In this document: positions 17,742 to 26,917 of the stretch, piece by piece
Numbering within the stretch: the first letter of the stretch is position 1
How the letters are laid out: the number at the start of each line of letters is the position of its first letter
Notes under the pieces: generated by a model
What the model saw: the letters and a program-made list of their open reading frames with translations, nothing else
What the model was told of the DNA's origin: nothing
Databases searched by the model: none
Position numbers and translations under genes: made by a program
Source of the DNA: Terripilifer ovatus
GTDB taxonomy: Bacteria; Pseudomonadota; Alphaproteobacteria; Rhizobiales; Beijerinckiaceae
NCBI GenBank assembly: GCA_029222685.1
Contig: JARHVB010000023.1
Span: forward strand, 62,001-126,000
Direction: 5' to 3'
Length of the DNA stretch: 64,000 nucleotides

Positions 17742-18296
17742 CTAAGCCGTGAGGTGGCTAACCAGAATATTGACGCCGATTGCGGCCAGGCCGATGCCGC
17801 CGGCAAATTCCGCCCAGCGGCCGGTGTGCTCGCCAATGACGCCGCCGAGGCGCAGCCCGATGAAAGTCATTGCAAAGGTGACGAAGCCGATCGCCAGCAG
17901 GGTCAGCGGAATGTTGTCGCTGAACAGGGCCAGGGTAATGCCGATGGCGATGGCGTCGACGCTGGTGCCGAGCGCCGTCACCAGGACCGAACTCCAGGTC
18001 GGGGTCGTGGCTTCACTGGCATCCGTCTCGGTGTCGAAACTTTTCCACACCATGCGGGCGCCCAATAGGCCGAGCAAGGCAAAGGCGATCCAGTGATCGA
18101 TGTCCTCGATCACGCCGGCGAACTGCTTGCCTAGCAGGAAACCGAGCAGGGGGGCGAGCGCTTCCAGCGTGCCGAAGCCGAGCGCGATGCCGGCAGTGCG
18201 GACAAACGACATGCCGGGAAAGCGGGCGCCCTTGGCGATCGAGGCGGCAAAGGCGTCGGTCGACAGGCTAAAGGCGACGATGGCGGTCTGGAGCAT
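17742..18296 (-). CDS. mntP: Manganese efflux pump MntP
   Basis: MntP exports Mn2+ across the inner membrane. The 184-residue protein has six predicted helices in two repeated halves. Each has the conserved acidic motif, STDAFAAS near residue 16 and [10 protein letters not shown] near residue 110. The ATG at 18296 (MLQTAIVAF) is chosen because AGAGGA precedes it; a longer frame starts at 18335 but that codon lies inside the riboswitch P1 region. A yybP-ykoY element lies just upstream, which independently supports a manganese role. Confidence 0.95.
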   Translation of the reverse strand: MLQTAIVAFSLSTDAFAASIAKGARFPGMSFVRTAGIALGFGTLEALAPLLGFLLGKQFAGVIEDIDHWIAFALLGLLGARMVWKSFDTETDASEATTPTWSSVLVTALGTSVDAIAIGITLALFSDNIPLTLLAIGFVTFAMTFIGLRLGGVIGEHTGRWAEFAGGIGLAAIGVNILVSHLTA

Positions 18297-18329
18297 AGGT
18301 ATCCTCTGCGGTGTTGCCTTATCGGCATC

Positions 18330-18452
18330 CCGCATCGGTCTCGCCAGAACGGTTTTCCGCCCGCGCCGCCAGGGCTCTGCCTGGAATGGCTTCGCCCAGA
18401 ATGTTGACGACGCTCCGCCGGAAGAAGGCGGCAGCTACTCCCCAATGCCGGG
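18330..18452 (-). promoter_or_regulatory. yybP-ykoY manganese riboswitch
   Basis: Read on the minus strand, the three conserved blocks of this class appear in order: ggggagtagc at 18443-18434, gtcaacattctgggcg at 18408-18393, and ggcgagaccg at 18345-18336. A P1-like helix can form between cccggcat (about 18452-18445) and gatgcggg (about 18337-18330). The element ends about 35 bases before the mntP start, so Mn2+ binding would turn on mntP expression. The match in motif and genomic position is strong; the mechanism (translation or transcription) is not certain. Confidence 0.93.
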
Positions 18453-18554
18453 CCTGGATACGGCATCGGATTATATTACGCAAGAAGTATGTGAATTAGG
18501 GTAGAGACTTGAAGTTGTGGCGTTTGCTACATAATCGGGCGCGGTCACAGCGGG

Positions 18555-18896
18555 TCAGGCGAAGCCCGTGTGGCCATGGCTGCTGCGGACGTTGAGGATC
18601 TGCACCGCTTTCGGCAGTTCGATGAGGAATTCCGCGTCACGCTCAAGGTGGTGGACGTCCGTCGGATCCGCCCCGGTAAATGCGGCCATATCGCTGAGGC
18701 TTTCCCAGTAGGAAATCGTCACGAATTCGCTCTCGCCGGCGTGGTCCTCGCGCAGGGTCTGGACACCGATTGCCTTTTTCATCAGTGGCTTGATACCTGC
18801 CTCGTAGTTATAGGCCTCGTATTCGTCGGCCCGCTCGCGCCGCACGCGTCCGCGCCAGATTCGGGCGATATTGGGCTGTTTGCCGTGGGCTTGCAT
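18555..18896 (-). CDS. Antibiotic biosynthesis monooxygenase (ABM)-domain protein
   Basis: This 113-residue protein looks like a single dimeric alpha-beta-barrel domain: an N-terminal strand (NIARIWRGRV), a helix (ERADEYEAYN), then FVTISYWESLSDMAAF, the pattern of ABM and stress-response barrel proteins. No catalytic residue can be assigned. It starts 80 bases from parC in the opposite direction. Relatives include quinone monooxygenases and uncharacterised stress proteins, so the precise role is open. Confidence 0.7.
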   Translation of the reverse strand: MQAHGKQPNIARIWRGRVRRERADEYEAYNYEAGIKPLMKKAIGVQTLREDHAGESEFVTISYWESLSDMAAFTGADPTDVHHLERDAEFLIELPKAVQILNVRSSHGHTGFA

Positions 18897-18976
18897 GACA
18901 TCCTCCTGTTTGTTCCGGCGGCGCCTCTTGAAGCGCCATCTTGCCGCGACTCAAGCTCTCGTTTACGCCTCCGCCC

Positions 18977-21232
18977 ATGAGCAAGAACGTTACGCCGCCA
19001 GGCGCGCCGGGAGGGATTCCGGCTGCGGATATTGTCAATCTCAAGGACGCTCTGGAAGAGCGCTACCTTGCCTATGCGTTGTCCACCATCATGGGCCGGG
19101 CGCTCCCCGATGCGCGCGACGGGCTGAAGCCGGTGCACCGGCGCATTCTCTACGGCATGCAGATTCTGCGGCTCGATCCCGGCACCGCGTTCAAGAAATG
19201 CGCGAAGATCGTCGGCGACGTCATGGGTTCGTTCCATCCCCACGGCGACCAGGCGATCTATGATGCGCTGGTGCGCCTGTCGCAGGACTTTGCCTCCCGC
19301 TATCCGCTGGTCGACGGGCAGGGCAACTTCGGCAATATCGACGGCGACAGCGCGGCCGCCTATCGCTACACCGAAGCGCGAATGACGGAAGTCGCGCGGC
19401 TTCTGCTCGAAGGCATCGACGAGGATTCGATCGACTTCCGCGAGAACTATTCCGGCGACCAGAAGGAGCCGGTGGTTCTGCCGGCGGCTTTCCCCAACCT
19501 GCTTGCCAACGGCGCGCAGGGCATTGCGGTGGGCATGGCGACATCGATCCCGCCGCATAATATCGGCGAGCTGTGCGATGCGGCGCTCTATCTGGTGAAT
19601 CATCCCAAGGCCAATTCCGATCAGCTGATGGCCTTCGTGCAGGGCCCTGATTTCCCGACAGGCGGCATTATCGTCGATACGCCGGAGCAGATTCAGGAGA
19701 CCTATCGCAGCGGCCGCGGCTCGTTCCGCATCCGGTCGCGCTGGTTCAAGGAAGACGGCGCGCGCGGCATGTGGAATGTCGTCATCACCGAAATTCCCTA
19801 CATGGTGCAGAAGAGCCGGCTGATCGAGAAGCTGGCCGAACTGATCAACGACAAGAAGCTGCCGCTCGTCGCCGACATCCGCGATGAATCGGCCGAGGAC
19901 GTGCGCATCGTCATCGAGCCGCGCTCGCGTACGGTCGATCCGGCGGTGATGATGGAGTCCCTGTTCCGTCTGTCGGAACTGGAAAACCGCTTTCCGATGA
20001 ACATGAACGTGCTGGTCGACGGCGTCGTGCCGAAGGTCGTCAGCCTGTCGGAAGCGCTGAAGCAATGGCTCGATCATCGCCGCAACGTGCTGGTGCGCCG
20101 CTCGCGGCACCGGCTGGCGCAGATCGAGCACCGGCTCGAAGTGCTGGCCGGCATGCTCATCGTCTATCTCAACCTCGACGAGGTGATCCGCATCATCCGC
20201 GAGGAAGACGAGCCGAAGGAAGCGCTGAAGACCCGCTTCGAACTTACCGACGTGCAGGCCAATTACATTCTCGATACGCGCCTGCGCTCCCTGCGTCGCC
20301 TTGAGGAAATGCAGCTCAAGGCCGAGCACGACGAGTTGCAGAAAGAGAAGTCCGGCATCGAGGAACTGCTCGCTGATGAGGCCAAGCAGTGGAAGACCAT
20401 TGCCTGGCAGATTCGCGAGATGAAAAAGAAATATGCGGCCGACGCCAAGCTCGGCAAACGGCGCACGAGTTTCGAGATCGCGCCGGCGACCGCCGACCTC
20501 GATCTCACCGAGGCGCTGATCGAGCGCGAGCCCGTCACCGTCGTACTCAGCGAAAAGGGCTGGGTGCGCACGTTGAAGGGCCATCAGGCCGATCTGTCGT
20601 CGCTGGCGTTCAAGGGCGACGATGCGCTGAAGACATCGTTCTTCGCCGAGACCACGTCGAAGGTGCTGCTGCTCGCCACCAACGGCAAGGTGTTCACGCT
20701 CGACGCATCGAAACTGCCGGGCGGACGCGGCTTCGGCGAACCGGTGCGGCTGATGGCCGACATCGAGGAAGGCGCCGACGTGACGGCGCTCATTCTCTAC
20801 CGGCCCGGCGTCAAAATGCTGGTCGCGTCCAGCGACGGTCGCGGCTTCATCGCCCCGCAAGACGACATGATCGGCAATACCCGCAAGGGCAAGGCGCTGC
20901 TGAATGTCGATGGTGGATCAAAAGCGAGTGTGATCGTGGAGGCCGATGGCGACCATGTCGCGACCATCGGTGAAAATCGCAAGCTGCTGATCTTCCCGCT
21001 TGCCGACGTGCCGGAGATGACACGCGGCAAGGGCGTGCGCCTGCAGCGCTACAAGGACGGCGGCATCGCCGACGCGAAGGTCTTCAAGATGGCAGACGGC
21101 CTGACCTGGAAGGACAGCGCCGGACGTACGTTCACGGTGAGCAAGGCGGAACTGCAGGATTGGATCGGCAGCCGCGACGGCGCCGGCCGCCTGCCGCCGA
21201 AAGGGTTCCCGAAGAACAATCGGTTCGGGTGA
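18977..21232 (+). CDS. parC: DNA topoisomerase IV subunit A
   Basis: ParC forms the DNA-cleaving half of topoisomerase IV, which decatenates daughter chromosomes. The 751-residue protein has the winged-helix domain with [11 protein letters not shown], the active tyrosine in [12 protein letters not shown] near residue 130, a coiled-coil region around 430-480 and a C-terminal beta-pinwheel with QADLSSL and TRKGKALL repeats. It lacks the GyrA box, consistent with ParC. The start is taken at MSKNVTPPG rather than an upstream in-frame ATG at 18941. The residue at the quinolone-sensitive Ser80 position is Gln ([10 protein letters not shown]). parE is not in the window. Confidence 0.95.
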   Translation: MSKNVTPPGAPGGIPAADIVNLKDALEERYLAYALSTIMGRALPDARDGLKPVHRRILYGMQILRLDPGTAFKKCAKIVGDVMGSFHPHGDQAIYDALVRLSQDFASRYPLVDGQGNFGNIDGDSAAAYRYTEARMTEVARLLLEGIDEDSIDFRENYSGDQKEPVVLPAAFPNLLANGAQGIAVGMATSIPPHNIGELCDAALYLVNHPKANSDQLMAFVQGPDFPTGGIIVDTPEQIQETYRSGRGSFRIRSRWFKEDGARGMWNVVITEIPYMVQKSRLIEKLAELINDKKLPLVADIRDESAEDVRIVIEPRSRTVDPAVMMESLFRLSELENRFPMNMNVLVDGVVPKVVSLSEALKQWLDHRRNVLVRRSRHRLAQIEHRLEVLAGMLIVYLNLDEVIRIIREEDEPKEALKTRFELTDVQANYILDTRLRSLRRLEEMQLKAEHDELQKEKSGIEELLADEAKQWKTIAWQIREMKKKYAADAKLGKRRTSFEIAPATADLDLTEALIEREPVTVVLSEKGWVRTLKGHQADLSSLAFKGDDALKTSFFAETTSKVLLLATNGKVFTLDASKLPGGRGFGEPVRLMADIEEGADVTALILYRPGVKMLVASSDGRGFIAPQDDMIGNTRKGKALLNVDGGSKASVIVEADGDHVATIGENRKLLIFPLADVPEMTRGKGVRLQRYKDGGIADAKVFKMADGLTWKDSAGRTFTVSKAELQDWIGSRDGAGRLPPKGFPKNNRFG

Positions 21233-21246
21233 TTCATCCTGTCGCC

Positions 21247-21300
21247 CTCATGCGGCCCTCGCATCGCGAGAGCCGCATGAGTGTGAATCAAAAATAAAAA
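21247..21300. terminator. Strong bidirectional terminator hairpin
   Basis: The outer arms ctcatgcggc (21247-21256) and gccgcatgag (21272-21281) are perfect, and an inner stem ctcgc / gcgag (21258-21270) extends the hairpin. An A/T-rich tract including aaaaataaaaa follows. It separates the convergent parC and Old Yellow Enzyme genes; the A-run on the plus strand gives a U-run for leftward transcripts only if they read through from the other side, so its main direction is uncertain. Confidence 0.65.
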
Positions 21301-21306
21301 CCACTC

Positions 21307-22407
21307 TCAGCCGTTGGAAAAGAGATCCCGGTACAGTCGTGGCTGGCAGCGCAGATATTGCGGTGGGCATTTGACTTGCGCGCCGAGCGCGGCGGCGGCA
21401 TGCCAGGGCCAGCGTGGATCGTAGAGCGCGGCGCGCGCGATTGCGACAAGGTCGGCGTCGCCGGTAGCGACGATGGCTTCCGCCTGTGCGGGTTCGGTGA
21501 TGAGGCCGACTGCGATGACGGGAATGGTGACCGCCTGCCTGACCTGGCGCGCCAGCGGCACCTGGTAATTGGGGCCGATGGGAATCTGCTGGGCTGGATC
21601 GAGACCGGCACTCGAAACATGGATGGCCGCGCAGCCCCGCTTTTCGAGTTCGGCTGCAAAGACCGCCGTGTCGTCGCCGGTCCAGCCGCCTTCGACCCAG
21701 TCGGTGCCCGAGACGCGCATCGTCACCGGCCGGTCGGCGGGAAAGGTGGCGCGGACGGCGTCGAAGATTTCGAGCGGGAAGCGCATCCGGTTGGCGAGGC
21801 TGCCGCCGTATTCGTCGGTGCGGCGATTCGATAGCGGCGAGAGGAACTGATGCAGCAGGTAGCCATGGGCGCCATGGATCTGCACCGCGTCGATGCCGAG
21901 ACGCGCGGCGCGCCGGGCACTGTCGGCGAAGGCGTCGCGCAGGCGGGCGAGGCCTTCGCGGTCCAGCGCCAGCGGCGCCGGGTTCTTCGGGTTGAAGGGC
22001 AGAGCGGATGGCGCAACGGTCTCCCAGCCGTTGGGATCGCTCGCCGGAATCTGCGCGCCGCCCTCCCAGGGTTTGGCGACGCTAGCCTTGCGGCCGGCAT
22101 GAGCGAGCTGCACGGCGATCGGAATGTCCGACCAGCGCCGCACGCCCTCGAGCACCTTTGCCATCGCCGCCTCGGTGGCGTCGTCGTAGAGGCCGACGTC
22201 GGCATAGCTGATGCGCCCTTCGGGGCTGACCGCCGTCGCCTCGATCGTCAGGATGCCGGCGCCGGAGGCAGCAAGCTGGCCGAGGTGGATGAGGTGCCAG
22301 TCGGTCATCCGGCCGTCTTGCGCGGAATACTGACACATCGGCGCGATCACGATGCGATTGGCGAGCGTCAGCCCGCCGACGGCGATAGGTTCAAACAGCT
22401 TACTCAT
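21307..22407 (-). CDS. NADH:flavin oxidoreductase, Old Yellow Enzyme family (YqjM/NamA-like)
   Basis: This 366-residue FMN-dependent ene-reductase has the class III (YqjM-like) signatures: APMCQYSA with the redox-tuning Cys near residue 25, QLAHAGRKAS, and IHGAHGYLLHQFLSPLSNRRTDEYGG near residue 180. Such enzymes reduce activated C=C bonds of enones and nitro compounds with NAD(P)H and may detoxify electrophiles. The ATG at 22407 (MSKLFEPI) is preferred over the longer frame. The physiological substrate is not deducible. Confidence 0.92.
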   Translation of the reverse strand: MSKLFEPIAVGGLTLANRIVIAPMCQYSAQDGRMTDWHLIHLGQLAASGAGILTIEATAVSPEGRISYADVGLYDDATEAAMAKVLEGVRRWSDIPIAVQLAHAGRKASVAKPWEGGAQIPASDPNGWETVAPSALPFNPKNPAPLALDREGLARLRDAFADSARRAARLGIDAVQIHGAHGYLLHQFLSPLSNRRTDEYGGSLANRMRFPLEIFDAVRATFPADRPVTMRVSGTDWVEGGWTGDDTAVFAAELEKRGCAAIHVSSAGLDPAQQIPIGPNYQVPLARQVRQAVTIPVIAVGLITEPAQAEAIVATGDADLVAIARAALYDPRWPWHAAAALGAQVKCPPQYLRCQPRLYRDLFSNG

Positions 22408-22552
22408 GTGAAATTCCTGTTTATCGACATGCTCATGCCTCCATCTCCCGCAGGAGATAGGCATGATCGGCCCTCAAGCCATCAAGCAAATGCGCGACCC
22501 TGCCATGAATTTGTCGTGAATTCTGTCACGAGCGAGGCGGCGTGTCAGCCTG

Positions 22553-23920
22553 TCAGAACAAGCCAATCGCATGGGCGGCAACGACAAAGCAGAACGCCGC
22601 CGCGGCCAGGATGATCCAGTTATAGCTGGTCGGATTTTCCAGTGCGGCATTCGACGGGTTCTTCGGATCGTAATGCACGTCTACTTCGCTGCCGGGTTTG
22701 TAGCGCGCCGCCTGCTTTTCCGCCGCCACCTGCGAGCCCGAGACCGTGACGCCGAGATTGATCTGGCGGCTGCGATAATCGGCGCCGTTCACCCGGTAGG
22801 CATATTCGACGGCGGGCGAATAATAGGTGTTTGTGCGGCCGTCCTCCATCTTGCGCACGGCCTCAGTACCGCTGCTGACGATCTTGCCGCGCACGAAAGG
22901 CCAGTCCGCGGCGATCCTGGTGGTGCGCCGGCTGGCGAAGAAGAACAGCAGCAGCGCGAGCCCGAAACAGATGGCGAAGATCGCGGCAGGCGCTTGCGCC
23001 TCCGGCGCATAGGATTCCAGCAGCCGCGAGGCATGGGTGGTCAGATACCAGATGCCGAAGATGACGGCAGTCGCGATCGCGGCCATGGCGGCGCAGCCCC
23101 TGGCCATGCCGTCGGGCACATCGCGTTCGAGCACGCAGTTCTTGGGATCGGCCGGATCGTAATAGACGGTGACGACAGCGCCGACGGGATAACGTCGCAG
23201 GGTTGCCTCCAGATTGGCGCCGCCTGAATCCTCGCCGATGCTGATGCGCGTGCCGCGGCATTTGCGGCCGAGCGCGGTGAATTCATAGACGACCGCCGGA
23301 ACATTGGTGACGGTGACGGGTGAATCGGGGAATTGGTGACGGCGCACCTCGACGCCGGACTTGACGATGCGTCCCGACGTCTGCGGCCAGCGCGCGGCAC
23401 GGCGTGCCTCGATCAGCTTCGATGTGACGGCGGCAAGGATCAGCACAACCATCGGCAGGAAGATCAGGCCGATGTAGAAATAATCGGAATTGCCGAAGGG
23501 CAGGGCGTCGCGCAAGCCGCTGCCCGCCAGCGAGAAGACGAGGCCGACGAGCACGATCGATCCGACGACGGTCGCCACCGCCCAGGTCGGCGGTGCGAAT
23601 GATTTGCGGGTGGTTGTTTCAGCGCTGTGTTCGGTCCACTGGCATTCGCCGCGCCAGCTTGCATCACGATGAAGATATTTGATCAGGATGGTTTTCAGCC
23701 GTTCGGCGTCGATGGTCGACGAAGCCTTCATCTGCTCGCCATCGGCGAGCGCCATCAGGCTGAAGGTGCCGTCGTCTGCGGGAAAGGCCTCGATGTAGGA
23801 ATCCTCGTCCGGAACGAGATCGATATACCAGTCGTCGGGATAGGGCGTGGCGTCAACGGCGCGGACGATGTCCTGCGCACTTGGGTTCTTGATGACCTGA
23901 TCGTTGACGCTGAGCTCCAC
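22553..23920 (-). CDS. DUF3592-domain membrane protein
   Basis: This 455-residue protein has a soluble N-terminal region (about 1-110), two membrane helices, a first DUF3592-like domain (ARWPQTSGRIVKSGVE through VTVYYDPADPKNCVLE), two more helices, a second copy of the domain (ADWPFVRGKIVSSGTE through VDVHYDPKNPSNAALE) and a C-terminal helix. The two VxVxYDPxxP repeats are the clearest evidence. The N-terminal part resembles immunity- or sensor-like small domains but I cannot name it. GTG at 23920 is the start, after GGGAGG. Function is unknown. Confidence 0.8.
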   Translation of the reverse strand: MELSVNDQVIKNPSAQDIVRAVDATPYPDDWYIDLVPDEDSYIEAFPADDGTFSLMALADGEQMKASSTIDAERLKTILIKYLHRDASWRGECQWTEHSAETTTRKSFAPPTWAVATVVGSIVLVGLVFSLAGSGLRDALPFGNSDYFYIGLIFLPMVVLILAAVTSKLIEARRAARWPQTSGRIVKSGVEVRRHQFPDSPVTVTNVPAVVYEFTALGRKCRGTRISIGEDSGGANLEATLRRYPVGAVVTVYYDPADPKNCVLERDVPDGMARGCAAMAAIATAVIFGIWYLTTHASRLLESYAPEAQAPAAIFAICFGLALLLFFFASRRTTRIAADWPFVRGKIVSSGTEAVRKMEDGRTNTYYSPAVEYAYRVNGADYRSRQINLGVTVSGSQVAAEKQAARYKPGSEVDVHYDPKNPSNAALENPTSYNWIILAAAAFCFVVAAHAIGLF

Positions 23921-24023
23921 CGCCGAGACCTCCCAGAGTGCGGAGGGTCAACGATGCGGTTTTATGGTTTTCAGTCTGTGTGATTAGTCACAAGGGAGGG
24001 GCTCTGCCAGAAGTTCTCTTCCT

Positions 24024-24204
24024 GAGTCTCACGGAAAAGTAACGCTGTCATTCCCGACGTCCGCGAAGCGGGCGAGCGGGAATCCAGAAGGCCAAGGTGT
24101 CCCTTGCTGCCTCTGGATTCGCGCTCTGCGCTTCGCTTGGCGGGAATGACACACTAAGATCGAGTCAAAACAGCAAGATAGAAAGCCCGAAAAATGGGCG
24201 TTAC
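24024..24204. mobile_element. MITE-like palindromic element, copy 1
   Basis: This non-coding element of about 180 bp shares over 160 nearly identical bases with 55393-55588. The left end carries aaaagtaacg (24035-24044) and the right end cgttac (24199-24204), but its right terminal repeat is decayed compared with the other copy. Internally it has long inverted segments (cattcccg ... cgggaatg). Both flanks look like halves of another palindromic family (agaag..ctc..cctgag on the left, ctcaggat.agggcttct on the right). Confidence 0.8.
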
Positions 24205-24256
24205 ACACTCTCAGGATAAGGGCTTCTGGAAGATGGATGCGATTGCAGGTGCAGGT

Positions 24257-24466
24257 TCAATCCTCAATCGTGAACCCCACCCGCAATGTCACTTGAAAAT
24301 GACCGACTTTGTTGTTTTCGATATGGCCGCGGGTGTTCGTTACCTCGAACCAGCGCATTTCGCGCACGGTCTTGCCGGCCTTCGCAATCGCGTTGTTGAT
24401 GGCGTCATCGATCGATTTCGGCGAGGAGCCGACGAGTTCGATGACCTTGTAGACATGATTCGACAT
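24257..24466 (-). CDS. Dodecin
   Basis: Dodecin is a small flavin-binding protein that assembles into a hollow dodecamer and sequesters riboflavin or FMN derivatives. The 69-residue chain matches the family well: [44 protein letters not shown] with the flavin-stacking Trp near residue 39, and [12 protein letters not shown]. It lies between a DUF3592 gene and bpt, with no obvious operon partner. Riboflavin synthesis genes are elsewhere in this window (48-50 kb). Confidence 0.93.
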   Translation of the reverse strand: MSNHVYKVIELVGSSPKSIDDAINNAIAKAGKTVREMRWFEVTNTRGHIENNKVGHFQVTLRVGFTIED

Positions 24467-24540
24467 GGCAGCCTCCTCGTGATTGCTCGACGAGTCAACG
24501 TGCCAGCGGGTTTATCGTTTCATTGGCTGCCGGATATCGC

Positions 24541-25287
24541 TCACCTCACCACTTCCCAGCCGTCCATGCCGAGGCGTTCCTGGGGCAGGAAGCGGGCCTT
24601 GTAGGCCATCTTGCGCGAGCCATCGACCCAATAGCCGAGATAGAGATGCGGCAGGCCGAGGCGCTTCGCCCGCGCGACGTGGTCGAGGATCATGAAGGTG
24701 CCGAGCGAGCGCTCCGCCTGTTCGGTATCGTAATAAGAATACACCATCGACAGGCCGTCGGCGAGCACGTCGGTCAGGCAGACGGCAATGAGCGGGCCGG
24801 TGCCGCGGCCGTTGATCGAGGAATCCGGTCCGCGCCGGCGATATTCGACCAGGCGGGTTTCGACATGGGTGTCCTCGATCATCATCGTATAGTCGAGCAC
24901 GTTCATGTCGGCCATGCCGCCGTCGCCATGGCGGGCGTCGAGATAGCCGCGAAACAGCGTGTATTGCTCGGAGGTCGGACGCGCCGGGAGGGAGGCGCCG
25001 ATCAGATCGGTGTTCATGTCGAGGACACGGCGCATGTTGCGGGTCGGCACGAAATCGTCGACGCGCACCCGCACCGAGACGCAGGCGCGGCATTCCTCGC
25101 AGGCGGGCCGGTAGGCAATGGTCTGCGAGCGACGGAAACCGCTTTCGGTCAGCGCATTGTTCAGCGCCACCGCCTTGCGGCCGACCAGATGGGTAAACAC
25201 CTTCCGCTCCTCCCGTCCCGGCAGATAGGGACAGGGGGAGGGAGACGTCAGATAAAATTGTGGGGCGTCGCGCGGTTCGCTCGTCAC
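24541..25287 (-). CDS. bpt: Aspartate/glutamate leucyltransferase Bpt
   Basis: Bpt moves Leu from leucyl-tRNA to N-terminal Asp or Glu of proteins, marking them for ClpS/ClpAP degradation in the N-end rule pathway. The 248-residue protein has the cysteine cluster [11 protein letters not shown] near residue 60, the [14 protein letters not shown] region and the C-terminal GNAT-like core with [18 protein letters not shown]. The start is GTG at 25287. It sits next to an RDD protein gene, a neighbourhood often seen in Hyphomicrobiales. Confidence 0.95.
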   Translation of the reverse strand: MTSEPRDAPQFYLTSPSPCPYLPGREERKVFTHLVGRKAVALNNALTESGFRRSQTIAYRPACEECRACVSVRVRVDDFVPTRNMRRVLDMNTDLIGASLPARPTSEQYTLFRGYLDARHGDGGMADMNVLDYTMMIEDTHVETRLVEYRRRGPDSSINGRGTGPLIAVCLTDVLADGLSMVYSYYDTEQAERSLGTFMILDHVARAKRLGLPHLYLGYWVDGSRKMAYKARFLPQERLGMDGWEVVR

Positions 25288-25413
25288 GCCCGTCTACCCG
25301 GGGCCGAATGGATCATCGAGACGAAGCTAGCAAAGGTTGGCCCGGAAGGGGAGTGCGATCTTGCGGGTAAAATCGCGCGAGCCTTAATTTTTGCACCGCC
25401 GCTTATGCCTTTC

Positions 25414-25887
25414 CTAGGCCCTACGGCGGGTCACGATGATGTCGGCCAGCATGTCGTGCAGACAGCGCTTGTTCTGGGTGAACAGGCAAATCAGCAGGCT
25501 GAACGGCGTCAGGATGGTCCAACTCAGGTAGAACAGAACCGCATGGGCGGCCGCGTTGATGAAGGGCACCGGGCGGCCGTCGGTCAGGCTCACTTCCAGA
25601 TCCATCAGCTTCATGCCCGGCGTGGCACGCCGCCAGCCCGAAACTGTGAGCCCGTTATAGAAAAAGGCGATGACGGGAAACAGGAACGGGATCAGCATCC
25701 AGGTGAGGCCGAAGGTGACGATGCCCAGCACCGCCAGAACCGTGAAGGCGATGGCGACGAGCACCAGCACGAACAGCAGATCGAAGCAGACCGCGACGAC
25801 CCGGCGGCTGCGCACGCCTTCGAGAGCTGCGGCGGGAAGCCCCTGGTCGATCACCACGGCGGACGAATTCTGGCCAATCGGGTTCAT
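25414..25887 (-). CDS. RDD-family membrane protein
   Basis: This 157-residue protein has three to four hydrophobic segments. It has the RDD-domain pattern: Arg-rich start (VRSRRVVAVCFDLLFV) with a conserved Asp in the first helix, TPGMKLMDLEV after the second pair, and NKRCLHDMLADIIVTRR at the end. RDD proteins are inner-membrane proteins of mostly unknown role; a few act in ion transport. It precedes bpt in the same direction with a 126-bp gap. Confidence 0.88.
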   Translation of the reverse strand: MNPIGQNSSAVVIDQGLPAAALEGVRSRRVVAVCFDLLFVLVLVAIAFTVLAVLGIVTFGLTWMLIPFLFPVIAFFYNGLTVSGWRRATPGMKLMDLEVSLTDGRPVPFINAAAHAVLFYLSWTILTPFSLLICLFTQNKRCLHDMLADIIVTRRRA

Positions 25888-26046
25888 GTCTTCTCCTCCG
25901 CAAGATGCGGTATGAACGAGGATAATGTGGGGAACGCCGGCGCGGGTGCAAGGTTCAAATTCCGGCGCGAAGGCCCCGGTTCAGGTTTATTTTGGGTCGG
26001 AACCTGGCCGGTGATTCGAATCACGGGTGATTCCTGGAGCGATGTC

Positions 26047-26739
26047 ATGCCGAGTTTCACGATCCGGGCTACCGCCGCCGCCTCCCTGGCCGTCACCTTG
26101 CCGGGTTTTCTGCCGGCTTTTGCACAAGGACTGCCGGCCGGTTTCGTCCGTGTCGTCGACGTCGCGCCGGCCGCCCTCCAGGACGTGCGCTATGCTGGCA
26201 GCAATAATTTCACCGGCCGGCCGGTCCCCGGCTATGGCGCCGCCGAATGCTGGCTCGACCGCCGCGCCGCCGCAGCCCTGGCGTTGGTTCAAGCCGATGC
26301 GCAGGCGCGGGGCCTCAAGCTCATTCTCTGGGATTGCTACCGGCCGCAACGCGCCACCGACGCTTTCGTGCGCTGGGCCGCCGATGCGGCCGACCAGGTC
26401 ATGAAGGCGCAATTCTATCCGGCCGTGGAAAAGCACACGCTGTTTTCAGGCGGCTATATCGGCAAGTTCTCGGCCCATTCGACCGGCACGACCGTCGATC
26501 TGGGCCTGGCGAGTGCCGATGGAAGCGTGCTCGATTTCGGCTCGCCGTTCGATCTGTTCGATCCGAAATCGGCAACGGCATCCAAAGCGGTACCGGCCGC
26601 GGCGCAAGCCAATCGCAACCTGCTGCGTTCGATGATGCAGGGGCGCGGCTTCCAGAATTATGCACGAGAATGGTGGCATTACACTTTCACGAGCGTTGGA
26701 AAGCTGCCGGCCTGGGATATTCCGATCGTTTCGCGATAG
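26047..26739 (+). CDS. D-alanyl-D-alanine dipeptidase (VanX/DdpX-like), exported
   Basis: This 230-residue protein has an N-terminal signal peptide (to about AFAQG, residue 27) and an M15D peptidase domain. The zinc ligands are in SAHSTGTTVDLGL (about 155) and EWWHY (near 213), and the substrate pocket motif is WDCYRPQ near 95; RYAGSNNFTGRP near 50 is also typical. It would hydrolyse D-Ala-D-Ala in the periplasm, for wall turnover or dipeptide salvage. There are no vanH or vanA partners, so a resistance role is unlikely. Confidence 0.92.
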   Translation: MPSFTIRATAAASLAVTLPGFLPAFAQGLPAGFVRVVDVAPAALQDVRYAGSNNFTGRPVPGYGAAECWLDRRAAAALALVQADAQARGLKLILWDCYRPQRATDAFVRWAADAADQVMKAQFYPAVEKHTLFSGGYIGKFSAHSTGTTVDLGLASADGSVLDFGSPFDLFDPKSATASKAVPAAAQANRNLLRSMMQGRGFQNYAREWWHYTFTSVGKLPAWDIPIVSR

Positions 26740-26808
26740 CGGCTTTCGACCTGATCTGTTTCCGGAAACCGGCTTCGCTTTTCGGAACCATGACATGGTG
26801 TTTTGGTG

Positions 26809-26848
26809 CTGACATAACGCCGACATGGAGCCGACACGGGAACGTCAT
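26809..26848 (+). promoter_or_regulatory. Putative Pho box (PhoB binding) upstream of btaAB
   Basis: Four 7-mers recur at exactly 11-bp spacing: CTGACAT (26809), CCGACAT (26820), CCGACAC (26831) and ACGTCAT (26842). PhoB binds direct repeats of CTGTCAT-like 7-mers with 4-bp spacers, so the period and sequence both fit. It lies about 70-110 bp before the proposed btaA start. Matches to the consensus are 6, 5, 4 and 5 of 7. Confidence 0.65.
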
Positions 26849-26917
26849 TCGATTGGCCTACCCGGATTCCGACGCAGGGAGAATGAATCTCTCGAAAGCG
26901 TTGTTCCGGAGATCGCC

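Noticed and set aside
18782..20860. 692-codon minus-strand frame opposite parC
   Set aside because: Same antisense shadow effect; parC on the plus strand has all its motifs.
24523..26046. Long plus-strand frame running into the VanX-like gene
   Set aside because: The part before 26047 overlaps bpt and the RDD gene in antisense and has no homology; only the segment from the ATG at 26047 with its signal peptide is coding.
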